From positions 1 to 64,000 of the forward strand of contig JAKCPI010016540.1 of assembly GCA_023213315.1 (NCBI GenBank): 64,000 nt of DNA. Reading direction: 5' to 3'. The stretch comes from Euborellia annulipes (lineage: Eukaryota; Arthropoda; Insecta; Dermaptera; Anisolabididae). The notes beneath the pieces are model-generated. The model ran no database searches. It saw only the letters and a list, made by a program, of their open reading frames with translations, and was not told the DNA's origin. Positions 42,391-54,800 of the stretch are shown here, piece by piece (the stretch's first letter is position 1; the number at the start of each line of letters is the position of its first letter). The position numbers and the translations under genes were made by a program.

Positions 42391-43590
42391 TTAGGTATCA
42401 ATTGATAAGAAAGAAAACAAAAAATAATACTTTTCTATGATAACGTTGTGAGCTATGATGGGTTGTCTTCTTCGTTGGTGGTGTTTGGCCAGGCGAAAGA
42501 TAAGACACTTCCCCCTCACGAGTGCCAATGTGGGAGTTAAGATGATTAAAGGACTCATTCTTCTCGTCGGCCACCGCCTTCTTTGCACTCCTTATCATCA
42601 GATCGTGATGACTCCAAAATCTAAATGCATCCTTCTTCTCCGACGCACTCCAGCTTCACGAATTCTTTTGAGTTTCCATCACTTTACGCTCTGAGAAGAG
42701 GTTTTCTGAATCCGGTATTTTTTGGGAGCAGGACAGAGATAATCAGACGATCTTAAGAGGTAATTGATTCACAGAGCTGTATCTTCTCAATTTTAGATAA
42801 CTCATCCTGGGAGCGCCTCATCAACCAAAAGTCGATTAAAGAGGCGTGCCTGCCTGAACAGTAGCTCATGGTCTCACATTCTCTTTTAATGTAATGTAAT
42901 GCAATATTGGCATTGAAGTCACTCCCAATCAATACAAGATGGTCGACGGGCACAGATCGTAGGTGCTCATCCATTTCGACCCATAAATCCAGGAATCCTG
43001 TTTAGCGTCATAGGAACTGCCCTCTTGCGAAGCGTAGCAGCTGATAATATGGAGGATTTGTTCTACAAGGGCGACACTCAAGATACGGTTCGAGATATTA
43101 TGGACTGATTTAATTTTATCAGCTAACTCCTGACAAAAAACCACTGCGATGCCATTCCTGGAAGAGGAGGAAAAGCCGCTAACCAGCGCCTATATCTTTA
43201 GCCTTAGATTCTTTCCATCTCGTTTCCTGCAGACATCCTATCTGGATATGTCTGCGTTCCATAAAATGGGCGATTTCTCGTCAGAGATAGTGACCAGTCG
43301 GAGAGATTGGGCTCGTCTCTTTAATTCGAAGAACACCAACCCTTCCTATTTCCCGCACCATGGGGCTACGGGGGGCCCAGGGGCCCAGTTTTATTCCAAA
43401 AGATTTAGGAGTTTTTTAAAAAAAAAGAAAAAAAGGCCCCCCCGCCCCGCGCCCTCTCCTTTTTAGGTTTTCAGAGATAGTGACCAGTCGGAGAGTTTGG
43501 GCTCGTCTCTTTAATTCGAAGAACACCGGAACCCTTGCCTATTTCCCGCACCATGCGGGCTACGGTGCGTGTCGCTTCCAGGGGGCGCCC
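42391..43590 (-). pseudogene. RTE-type LINE fragment: AP endonuclease and linker
   Basis: On the minus strand the endonuclease parts appear in order: IGCLQETRWKESKAKDIG (about 43240-43190, then a stop), VVFCQELADKIKSVHNISNR, ILSVALVEQILHIISCYA, VDHLVLIGSDFNANI (about 42935-42890) and later AKKAVADEKNESF...TREGE (42590-42500), the usual EN-RT linker of RTE/BovB-class LINEs. Stop codons and at least two frame changes break it; the reverse transcriptase is missing. Its catalytic Asn/Asp (GSDFNANI) is readable. A dead 5' fragment of a non-LTR retrotransposon. Confidence 0.75.
43275..43565. repeat. Local duplication next to the LINE fragment
   Basis: CAGAGATAGTGACCAGTCGG...AATTCGAAGAACACC...TTTCCCGCACCATG occurs twice (about 43278-43362 and 43470-43555), with 100 bases between. 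This may be a tandem 5' monomer of the LINE or a duplication on insertion. Confidence 0.6.
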
Positions 43591-43879
43591 TAGCAGTTAT
43601 ATTATTCCCTAAAGATGGCATTCATGATTTTTTGCTACAGGAAAGGCATAAAACAGGCCTGCCCGTCGCACGGCCTGACGCCTTTTGAAAATATAAATGC
43701 AAAGAACAGAAGGATTGCCAGCCCCAGCTCTGGCAGGTCGTGGTCGCCATTCACCTACCCACATGATGTGAGTCCTGAGCCTAAGTTTCAAAATACGGAT
43801 ATTAAGTATTAAAAACTAAATTTTTAATAAATCACTAATGAACTAGTGATTTTTAATTTTAATTTCTCCTATATTCAGT

Positions 43880-44240
43880 CTTCGAAAATAATATTAAATT
43901 TCCGCCTGGATATGTTATACTAAAATAATTCAGAAATGGCGCCTGTTTATAAATGGGCGGCGCTCTCGTTCTCTCGTTCCATTGCGATTGCCTTGAGCGA
44001 AGCTCGATCCTCCAACGCCAGTCGCCTTGTAACTCCTGGGCAATATCGAAAGGAAAAAAAAAACATTCTCAGCCCAAAAGATTTTAGAATAAAATCGCAA
44101 ACATTACCACTCTCAGTCCGATTGAATCTATTAAGGAACTCTTCAACTTCATATTGCATACACTTCGAGGCCTGAACGTAAGTCGATAAAAAATAAATAT
44201 TAGAAACACTCGGAATTGATCCAAGCCACATGAGTATGTG
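43880..44240. promoter_or_regulatory. GC-richer patch, possible bidirectional promoter
   Basis: The patch holds ATGGCGCCTG (43936, plus), TATAAATGGGCGG and an exon-like minus segment with acceptor TACGTTCAG and frame ASKCMQYEVEEFLNRFNR followed by a GTAATG donor (about 44172-44112). GC and CpG are raised compared with the surroundings. No full gene could be joined in either direction. It may contain 5' ends of unseen genes or repeats. Confidence 0.25.
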
Positions 44241-47200
44241 ATTCAGTTGGAAAAAATGGCGTCACCCAAGTTACACTCCTTTTATTCAATCGTTCTTCAC
44301 ACATCTGCTGCATATTTTCAAAATTTCAATTCGTACTAATTTTATTTTTATTTGCTGTTGGATATCAAACACCTGAAGCCCTTCAGCTTCTTTAAATAAT
44401 TCAAATTTCTCCCAACCTAATTTCTTTTTTTTTAATAATAAAATTCAATTCAGAGATAATAATAAAATTTTAATTACAAATTCACTAATTAAAAAAAAAA
44501 TCTTATATAAACAACACGTTTAAAATTTTCAAAACCAATAATTAATTTTTTATTATGTGAGCAACTCATCACTTATAAAATTTAATGAAATATTCAAAAT
44601 TAAGAAAAAATAGGTAAATTAGATTTTAATTAAAAAAAAATATTTTCTCTTAATTTTTCTATTTTCATTAATATTGATTTATAATTCCAATGTGAGCCTT
44701 AGCATATGTTTTATTTTTTATTTTTAGAAAGTGAAGTTCATTTTTCTTATATTTAATTGCGCATTTTATAATTATATTTATTGAAAAAAATTAAAACATG
44801 CTATGTTTTGCAACAATAAAATTGAATATAAATATTTACCAAAATATAGCGCATCATGTTTTATTTAAATTCCACAATTGGCATACGACACCTTAAAATG
44901 TAAAATAAATTCATAATTATTGCGAAATTTAAAAAAAAAATTTAATAATATTGATTGCAATACGTTTAGAAATATAATTTTCCCGTTTTAGATAGCTATC
45001 AGATATTGTTTTTGGACATTCAACGCTCTTTCAGTGATTAATGTGCATAAAATTGCTAAAGATTTCCTTCTCTAGACTGATTTTTTCAAAGATTAATCCA
45101 AATTTTTGTCTGTGATTATTATTAATATTTTTTTTTGTTTGTCTATAAAAAATAAATTTAAAGTTTCCTCTATTAAAAAATATATTATGCAATAATCAAT
45201 ATTATTAGATACTCTACTCACGCAAAAATGCAATTTTTATTATTTTTTTTTTCATATAATTAATTTGCTTCTGTTTTTATGCATATCTTAAAATAAATAT
45301 TAAGAACACTCTGAAGATAAGAGTTCTACTTCTTGAATGTAACTGATAGTATTTATCAAGCAACCCGTCGTGAAGCATTAAAAAATTGATAAAATTTTTT
45401 ATAAATTAGTAATCCCTTTAAAATCAAAAAATTCTTAAATAAGTAATTCCAAATAATGTTTAAGAAATTGAAGTATTTTTGTCGCCTTAGACGGGAATAA
45501 AATTGGTAAACTTTTGATCATAAAACCAAAGTTTTATTATATTTATATGCAGTTTAAATTGAACAGTGATTCAATAAATATTAAAATAGAAATTTTCATG
45601 AATTACAATCACTAAAAACATCACTATTAGTTTAAAAAATTTACTAAATACATATTGATTTCTTAAGCATTTGTTCAACTATCTTATAGTCATAAATGAA
45701 CTCTTGAGAAATTATTACTTATTATTTAATTGCGTTATTTTAAACAATACTAATTACACGATTTTTGGGTCTGGCTTCTGCATATGAAATTTTAGTTTCT
45801 CCTACGCTAAAAATAAGGGAAAAATAATTTTTTTGTTTTTGTATAAACTAGAGCAATCTTTCGGATTTTTGAGAAAAATCACCGATTTTTATATATTTTT
45901 TATAATATTATTTTAAATTACGATTAGGATCGTTTTTGCTGAACATCAGAGTCTTTTTAATTTAAGATTTGTGATAAACAATAGCATATAAATGTAAAAG
46001 AACACGAAATCATGTTTAAAAATGAATATTTTTTGTATTTCTTTTATGTTTGTTTGGGCTATTTCTTATTAAACAAAAGCAAAAAATGGAAATTTAAGTG
46101 TTTTTCGGTCCCTAGAACCAAAATTCCAGCATTAGAACCGAACCCCAAAAGAAATTTTTTGTTGACCTGTGTTATTAATAGACTTATTTTTCTTAAAAAT
46201 TTTTGATGGCAATGTTATTAAAAACCCTATGACTTCTCTCGGGTTCTCCGGCTTTTTTTAGAATCTTAGGATTAAAAAAAAACAAAAAAAAAAAAGGTTG
46301 AACATTTTTAACGATGCTATTGTAGATAAAAAAAATTTTTCCTTTGGTACTCGTCCTTTTTTTCACTCTAAGTAATCTGATAATTTTGCTTGACACCCTT
46401 AAAAGAGAGCTGGCAAACCATGGGATAGAGTCCTTTGTTTAAAAATATCTGAAAAGAGTCATGTTAGGGCTAAGTTCCTTAACCTAGGGAGTTTGTACTT
46501 GACCTTGAGTAATATCACTAGCCCTTTGGGTTGAATTTGTGTGAGATAGAGAATAGGCTGGAAAGAGTCTCTTTCCCCTACACCAGCATCGTCTCAGTCA
46601 GATATCATTTGTCTCCAGGCGACATTAGAGGGGGCTGTTGCCTCGCCTCCCCGCGTCGCGCGTGAAATTCTTAATTTATTAAAAATATTTTTTTTCTTAA
46701 TTTTTTTAAATATATTTGCATTCAAATAATTTTTAATTTCTTGTTTAAATGCATAATCCTAAATGTTTCAACACTACGGTGAATTAAGGAACGTGACGAA
46801 TAATAATACGTGATAATTTCTATTCATAACTTGAAAATAAATTCCTTAATTTAATTAATCAACTATTGAAAGAGAGCTTTACATATATAATAGAATACCT
46901 GAATAAACATCACCGCGTTGGCAACTCCAACATGCCCGAAATAGTTTTTTATTAGATATTTTTAAAATTTCTTCCACACTAATTTTGTTTAAATGTTTTT
47001 GATATTAATTTATATTTAGTTAAAAATAAAGTTCTTCCCAATCGAAAACAAAATCATCTTGCAAAACCTTAAACAATTTATTATTGACTGCTCCAATTTC
47101 AACTATTTCTCTATCTGGTTTAAATTCTTTTACTATTAATTGTTAGGAAATTCGGCCAAAAGCTGGACACAAACGTCTTAATTATTATGTCTGAGTTTCA

Positions 47201-47675
47201 AAAATTTTGGTCTAATGGAAAACCGCGGTTCGCGATAAAAAATTTACCGTTGCCTGAGGGCCGATTCTCTCCTTGTTTAATTATTAGGACACAAAAAAAT
47301 CTTTAAATAGGCGGGGAAACTAAGCACTAAAAGTAACTCAAATAGGCATTTAAAAATCCATTTTAAGAACAAAAAAGTGGTACGTAGGCCTACTTGAAAA
47401 TAAAATGAAAATATTGAGTGAAATTAATATAGGTATATAAAAATTTTGGCCAAAAGAAAAATACGTTAAATAGAAATATCCATCACTTTTCATGCTGTGC
47501 TCTCGGAAGTGAACAAATATATACTTAACATGTTTATTTATTAAAATATAGGAGAATAGTTTAGTGGGAACTCCCCAAAAAAGCTTTAATTTATTAAGTG
47601 ATCAATAAAATTTGGAGTTGAGAATTAGATGGAGGCATTTTTGGGTTTCCTGCAGCCGCTTGGTGACCATACGTA
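44241..47675. other. Long AT-rich intergenic region
   Basis: Poly-A/T tracts dominate. A GC-richer piece at 46480-46670 (GGGCTGTTGCCTCGCCTCCCC) shows no open frame. No exon chain, RNA gene or clear foldback could be supported on either strand. Confidence 0.5.
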
Positions 47676-47897
47676 CAGTGAAGGACAATATTAAGTCCCA
47701 CCCATGCGTTTTCTCTTTGTGATTATTTCATTGTTTTTAAAAAAATATTATATATTTTTTAATGGAAACTCTCATGGTTCAAACTTAGAAAATTTCCAAT
47801 AAAGATTTTTTATTATTATTATTATTTATTTTATAAAAACAATGAAATAATCACATGTAGAAAAAGCATGGGTGGAACTTAACATTGACCCTCACTG
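47676..47897. mobile_element. Mariner-type MITE with TA duplication
   Basis: CAGTGAAGGACAATATTAAG and the right end CTTAACATTGACCCTCACTG are inverted, and the inner GTGATTATTTCATTGTTTTTA pairs with its complement. TA flanks both ends. 222 bp, non-coding. Similar size and end type to 37148-37364. Confidence 0.75.
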
Positions 47898-48117
47898 TAC
47901 CATTTTGAACAGGACAGTTTTTTTTTTCATATTTCTCGGCCGTACCGTCGTTTTAATAAAAATGTCAATTCTGTCCCGTTATTTAACAAACTATAGTTTT
48001 TGTAGAAAACTGAACCGCGTCTTATTTATTTCTCGTAAGACTTTATGCTAAGGAACACATAAAATTAATTCCTCCCTTTTGAAATTCGTGTTATGGAGTG
48101 TATTATATGGTGTATAG

Positions 48118-48235
48118 TGAAATACTTTTTATTTTGAAATATTTTAATGACCGAAAAGGCAAAACACAAAATCTGGTACAGATGATTTTATTTTACCTTT
48201 TCAAATTTAAAATTATTTCACCCTAGCGAAATACA
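48118..48235. mobile_element. Piece of the 37.1-kb MITE family
   Basis: TTTTAATGACCGAAAAGGC and TTTACCTTTTC...AAATTATTTCAC match the interior of 37148-37364. Terminal parts are lost. Confidence 0.55.
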
Positions 48236-48349
48236 CCCCTCTACGTCTAACTAAATTTTTGTATCGGTTCTGTCACTACAGAATAATTGTAGAATTAGTA
48301 TGTTTATATAATAAAACTTTTTTTTATCATCTTACTTATTTATGAATAC

Positions 48350-48484
48350 AAGAGTTGAGAATTAGGAGTCTGCGAACCATTTTTTTGTATGCCATTATAA
48401 CCTTTATGTATATTATACATGAATACGTAAATGGCGTATAAAAAAATTGACCATAGACATACCCCATTTAATTCTCAACTCTTC
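48350..48484. mobile_element. Palindromic MITE-like unit
   Basis: AAGAGTTGAGAATTAGG and TTTAATTCTCAACTCTT, then TTTTTTTGTATGCCATT and AATGGCGTATAAAAAAAT, are inverted around an AT-rich centre. Family unknown. Confidence 0.6.
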
Positions 48485-48855
48485 ATTTTATAACACCGTC
48501 CTTTTTTTGACATTACTATGTCCAGTTTTTGTCACAAGACAATATGTTCAGCCTACTACTCCATAAATAATTTTTCCGAAAATTTTCTTAATAATTTAAA
48601 ACAACTTAAATTTTGGAAAATATTTAGATAGTAAAAATGTAAATTGCTAATTTTAGTTAAAATAAGCACTAACAAATTTTATTCAGAATTTCATGAAACG
48701 CATATACTGTATATCATATTTGCCTTAATTTTAAACTATAAATAAAAAAGGCAAATACTAGCCCCATTAATTACCTTCTTAAGATCACTTAGGACTATAA
48801 ATTTCTATACATATTGTTATTATTATTAACATATTCTATTTGCTATTTTTTTTAG

Positions 48856-51800
48856 ATGCCACGTCTTCGCCGGAGAAAACATTCAAGAGCACGATCTCGC
48901 TCTCAATCCAGATCTGATTCTTATGACAGAGAAAAGAAAAGGAGAAAGATCTCATATGAACCTCGAGGGTCCTATAGGTGCGGTTTTGTTTTTGTATATA
49001 ATAAATTATATATATATATATCATAATATGATAATAATAGGACTAATAATTTAACATTCAAAACACTTGATTTGATATATTATAGAAAAGAAAAAAAAAA
49101 TATGACACAGAAACAATCTTATGTCATATTTTGTTCTGTGATTTGCATTTAATCACACCAGGTTTTTCTAAATCGAAGTAATCAATTACCAATTGTCAAA
49201 GGAATCCGACAAGTTTATATATATAATATAATCATTCTGTTATCAATAATCTTTGTCAAGGAAATAAATAATTTTTAAGACAACCAAACATTTATATAAA
49301 AATCTTGTTTTATTATCAGCTGATGAAGTTTTTTTTTTTTGGGGGGGGGGGAGGGAGAAGATGACCTCCAATAAATAAAAATTTTATTTATTCACATTCA
49401 TTTTAAGGATTAATTGGTCTATATACTTAATAAAAAAAAACAATCCTTTGATTTAGAACTGTCCATATTGCGTTTACTTTGTACTGTCATAAACATTTTG
49501 AGACTCCCCTTTCATGATTTTTAAAATGCTATGCTAATTCTCGTGTCCGTATTACGAATTGTAAATAAAAATTTCTAATTTAAATCCTAAATTTATCTCA
49601 TGAATCATTTAAATTTGATCCATTTGCTTATGTTTTATTGATTTATTTTAATAATATCAAATATGTATCCTTAAATTTATGACCTTAGGATATTTTACAA
49701 AAACATGAGAGAGAATGGAATTTTCCAGATTATATAGAACAAGATCTTGTCTCTTGTTTTTAAACTTTATGATCTTTGTAATACAATAATTAATTATCTT
49801 TAAATTGAATTGAAATTGAATTCTAATATTTAAATTTTGAATTCTAATATTTAAATTTTTCCAACAAAGGATATTATTATACAATTGTATTTTGATTAAA
49901 TTTTTTAAATAATAAATGCCGATTTTTTGGGATTTTCGAGGTCGGAATGGACCAGTACAAATTTTTACGTCAAGCTCAATTTTTAGCCCCCGTTCTTAGT
50001 AGATTATCTTATTATATAATTTCAAAATGCATAGATGTGCAATTAAACATATTATATATCCGGCCCTAATAATAATACAGTGGAATCACCGCAAATTTCA
50101 GTTCCCTCGGTAATTCATATTATTTTTATGATCAAGGTCGCTTAAAACATCTTATAATAACACATTTCCAGCTTAAAATGCTCGTTAATTCGTACTGTTT
50201 TCAAGAGGAGGAAGGAGAGATATAAGTTTTTCTCGTTTAATTGTAATCTTTTCACTTAAAGGAAATGAGAAGAGATAGGGAAAATGAGCTTTCTTTAATT
50301 TTTTAATTTTGTATCCCCGATAATTGGTCAGTCCCGTGATTCTACTGTATTAATATATTTTCGAATAGGAAACTCTAAAAAATTCTCAGATATTCAAATT
50401 CTTTAATCCAGTCCTCGCCAAATTTTAATCGACATACATTTAAATATTCTTATAAATTTCACAGGAAACAGGAAATTAACTTAAAATGTATGTAACCTCA
50501 ATTATTTAGGTCCTTGAAGATCTGTTGTGAAGGGCATAGGGGTCAAATATGAGAGATTTCCACAATTATATATTTCATATATTAAGTGATTAAAGTAAAT
50601 ATTAATTGATATAAAAAGCTATCTATGTTGGTTTATTCTTTTAACCTTTGACCCAGATTTTCATAGCAATGATTCGTCAGGGAAAGAAATATTAATTTAA
50701 GTTTATCATTCCAATTGTTTTTTTTTTATGTTATTATTTTGCAGTAGTGAAAGAGCTCAACGGTCAAGACAGCATGAAAGAGGCACAAGTGGCGAGCGGC
50801 GTTATAAACGAAGTCATCGTCGATCTCCGGATTCTGGACGTCAATTTAGCCGCGGTGGGAGCAACTCAGTCTATCGTCGTCTTTATCAATATAAACAACC
50901 AACGTCGGGTTATGGGCCAAATACAAGTCAAAATCTGAATCCAGTCAGCGGGAGCGGCGCCGGCACGAGTAGTACCTATTCAATTACCAGCAGTCAAAAT
51001 TCCATCAACTACAATAATCAAATTATGGCACCAACATATTCTTCACGACACCATCGGGATGAATACTACAACCGTGCTCGGAGCTTTTCATCTAGCCAGG
51101 TTAGTACCCAATTGAGAAGGTTGATTTTAAAAAGAGAAAAAATTAAAAAAAAAAAAAAAAAACATCCTAATTTCTATTTTCCAAACACCTAAATAAATAA
51201 ATCCTTAAGATTATTTTTATGATTTTTCGACCAATCTCTCTGTATGGTTATAATTCCTCATCAACTTCATCATCATCGGCCTTTTTAGCTTATATTTATC
51301 TATTTCTGGCTGATCATCTATTTTCGAGTGGGCTTCGTCATCACTGTGTTTTTTGGAGCGTGCGTATATGTATGAGTAAGTGTACATATCCGAATTTATG
51401 TTTGCCTGTCTGTGTGTGTGTGTGCATGTGAATGCATGGGCCAAAAGCAATGCGCGCGCTTTGCTTTCCCATCGTCTCATCTTATTAAACTAGAACTACT
51501 AGTCTTGATTAATCTAGAGATTGAATAACAAGATGCCAATTTCTTCTATCGCAGCGCCTACTGGTGATAAACTTTATATGTGGTGTTGATGAAATTTTTT
51601 TATTAAAATGATATTAAAAACTTTCCAAATTGTAAAATTGTCCCATTTGAATAATTCTCAACAAATGACAAGTATGGTGTGGATACTTGCGTCTTTCAAT
51701 AAACTTTTGATACTTGATGTACACGTGCGCAAATGATATGCGCGCCTACATTGTTTATACACAAACCACAATGGATCCCGGAAAGGTACTAAATTTTAGT

Positions 51801-54800
51801 TCAAACCAAGAAATAAATTTCACCTTGCCGATGAAGAGATCTTCATGGCCACTTGAGAAACGCAATTTATTAAAAATTTTAAAAAAAGAAAACGCCAAAA
51901 AAGGATCAAGTGCTTTACAAAAAAGAGTACCTTCTTGTAGACAATTTAACAACGAACAAGAAACGCCTCGGGAAGAAAATTTAAAAAATGACAAAGAGGT
52001 ATTTTTATTTCATTAAAAAAAAATTTTTTTTTGAATTTTTCAAAATTAATAATTTTTTTCCCTCCCAAGGAAATAAAATTTTGCTCCCCTCCCTCACCTT
52101 CTGCATGTTAATACAATATTTTTAATTTTCAAAATTGTTGTAATTATTTTTCCTATTAATGCTTTGCAAATATAATAATATCTCCTTTTGTGCAAATTAT
52201 TTTTTAATTTCCAAATAATAAATTGATTATAATTACTAGAAGATTTTAAGAATTAAAAAAAAAAAAATATAAAATATTCTTTTAAACTTTAAATTGCATG
52301 AAAGTGTGTGGGACTGAAATAGTAAAAAAAAAAATTAATTTCGAAATTAATTAAAAATATGATATAAAGACTCAAAATTATTATTAACCATTAAGTAATA
52401 TATTTACTTTTAAACTGCGCGTGTCATCAATATCTACATTCACACAATAGGAAGTGTGGATTTTTAAACAAAAGTATTTTTGAAATTATACATTTTTTTT
52501 TGTCATAAAAAATTATACATACTTTTTTATCATGAAAAATATGCAAAAATATTTTTTTCATGACCCTAATTTTTAATTAAAACGAAGATAACGACTAAAT
52601 GAATTATTTATTCACATTTATTTAATTTCTTCTAATATTTGATCGTTGAAATAAATACTTTAATTTCTTGTTCTATTATCTTTCAGTTGACTTATCATTT
52701 TCTTAAATGGAATCTTTTAAATTATTGAATGATTTCGGAAATTCTTACTCTGACAGAGCTATTATTTGTAGTTTTATTAAAAACCATTTATTGTTCCTTA
52801 GTTAGTTCTCCGATTTGTACGGACTCATAGTGTGATTGTTGTCACAACAGGAAAACAATCAAAATAAAAGGGTTAAAAAAAGAAACCTTGCCTGATAGGC
52901 AGAATTGAATTTCTTTATCTGTGTGTCTATTTGTAAACTCAACCCTACTAGGTATTTATATGTATATAGCTGAAAAAGAGACTGACTGACATACATAACA
53001 ATAACCCTTTCAGCCCACTTGACCTAGTATTTTTGTATTTGATTGTACCCCTGTCCCAATTTTTTTAAGGACTGGAAAAAATACAATATTTTCATATTTT
53101 TGTCTATATGTTTTATGAACTGTATCGGATTTTTTTCCATTAAAATGAGCCCCAATACAATTTTTCCAAGTTTGCTTAGGACTGTTTGATTTTGATTAAA
53201 AATGAAATCAATTTTTCATCAAATTGATAGTTTGTTATTGTTGACTTTTTTAATTTTTTTTCAAATACTACTCTCATCCTAGCGTTTTACCCAAGTGACT
53301 TTCATTTTTTTTTTACGCCAATCCCTTTTATTTTATTTCCAATTGTTTTTATTTTCAATATTTTATTATTTTTTACCGTTATAAAATCATTTTAAATCAC
53401 CGAAGGCGTCTAGTATTTCATATTTAGGTAACATTAAAAAAATAAAAACAGAACCCATCCAAAGCTATTTTGATGTTTTATATTATCATTTATTCAAGGA
53501 ATTCTATAAATATCTTCTTTCCTTAATCTCTGCCTAGAAAAGTTATATATTTACTTGTATATTAAAAAAAAAATTCACTCTAAGCTGACTTAATGTTAAT
53601 AGTATAACATGTTAAATTCTTTAATTTTTTTTTTTTGACAAGAACTTCTAAACATGGTAATAAAATTTTGAAAAGTTTATTTTTTCTATTCCAAGTGATT
53701 TTTTTTTTTAATTTTTGTATTATTATATTTTTTATTCGTTCCGGAGGAGGTGAGTCAAGAAAAATTACAAAAAAAAAACCCTTAATTAATCCTAATAAAT
53801 TATCTTGCTTTGCGAAATCTTAATAGAATATAAATTTAAAACAAATCTTATTTATTTGTTGAAATAATTTATCATATAATCATTATTTGATATTTTTATC
53901 AATGGTTCTTGTTGTCACTTGTCGCCCTCCACTAGGATTTATATAACGGCCTTCTGCCAACGCACGGCTACTGCGTCGAATTCTTGCCCGTAGCCGATGC
54001 CTTGTCGGTATTTTTAGTAGGCAGTATTTGGCAGAGGTGGTAACAAGTTTCGAAGCTAAAGCACACGAGCGCTCCTTTGGTATCTTTAGTTGCATCCCTG
54101 GTCGTTGCGGTGTTGTCACGTTCTCAACCTATAGGGGAGGTTAGTTTTTGGGATTTACTCGCCCGCCTCCCCTTAGAATCAACATGTTTATAAAATGTGC
54201 GATCCAAGGTCACTTGTAGCCGAAGAGAACCGATGTTAAAAATATACTTAGTTCAACAGTAGCATCCCTTGAAGACACGATATGTGACAACACCGTCTCG
54301 GCCACAGTCCTAGTTTAATCGAGAACACGTTCGCCAAGTCAGATCCTATTCTTCTTTTCTCAAATGAACAACCGAACTAATCTCGCTGCCACCCCTGCTG
54401 TGGCGGCCACCCGCAGACATCGTTATTCTCGTTCCTCCACCACAAGTGTTACTCAACTTTTAACTGAATCATGCTCAAGTTTACTTCAACGATTAACTAC
54501 CCGAGTACGCGGGCCGTCAGCAGCAGTAGAATCCTCAAGGGCTGCATTAACACTCGGAACAACTCGATCTCGTTTAGAAGACAAATATTCTGCTGTGCTT
54601 GATCGATATCATCGGCCCAATGAACCTTCTAGAGAGGCATCCCCGGAGCCAAAGTCCCCTCCCCCTCCTTCCAAATATAAATCTCCAGTTCCTATTAGTA
54701 AATCTGCAACCACCGCAAGCATTCTTTTAGCTGAAAAAGCCTATCCTTATGTAAGTGCTATAAATTCCCCACCTCCTAGGGATAAAACTCCTTTTAGGCA

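Noticed and set aside
50747..50938. Second plus frame of 63 codons in kinase exon 2
   Set aside because: The other frame continues the RS-rich kinase N-terminus with matching splice phases.
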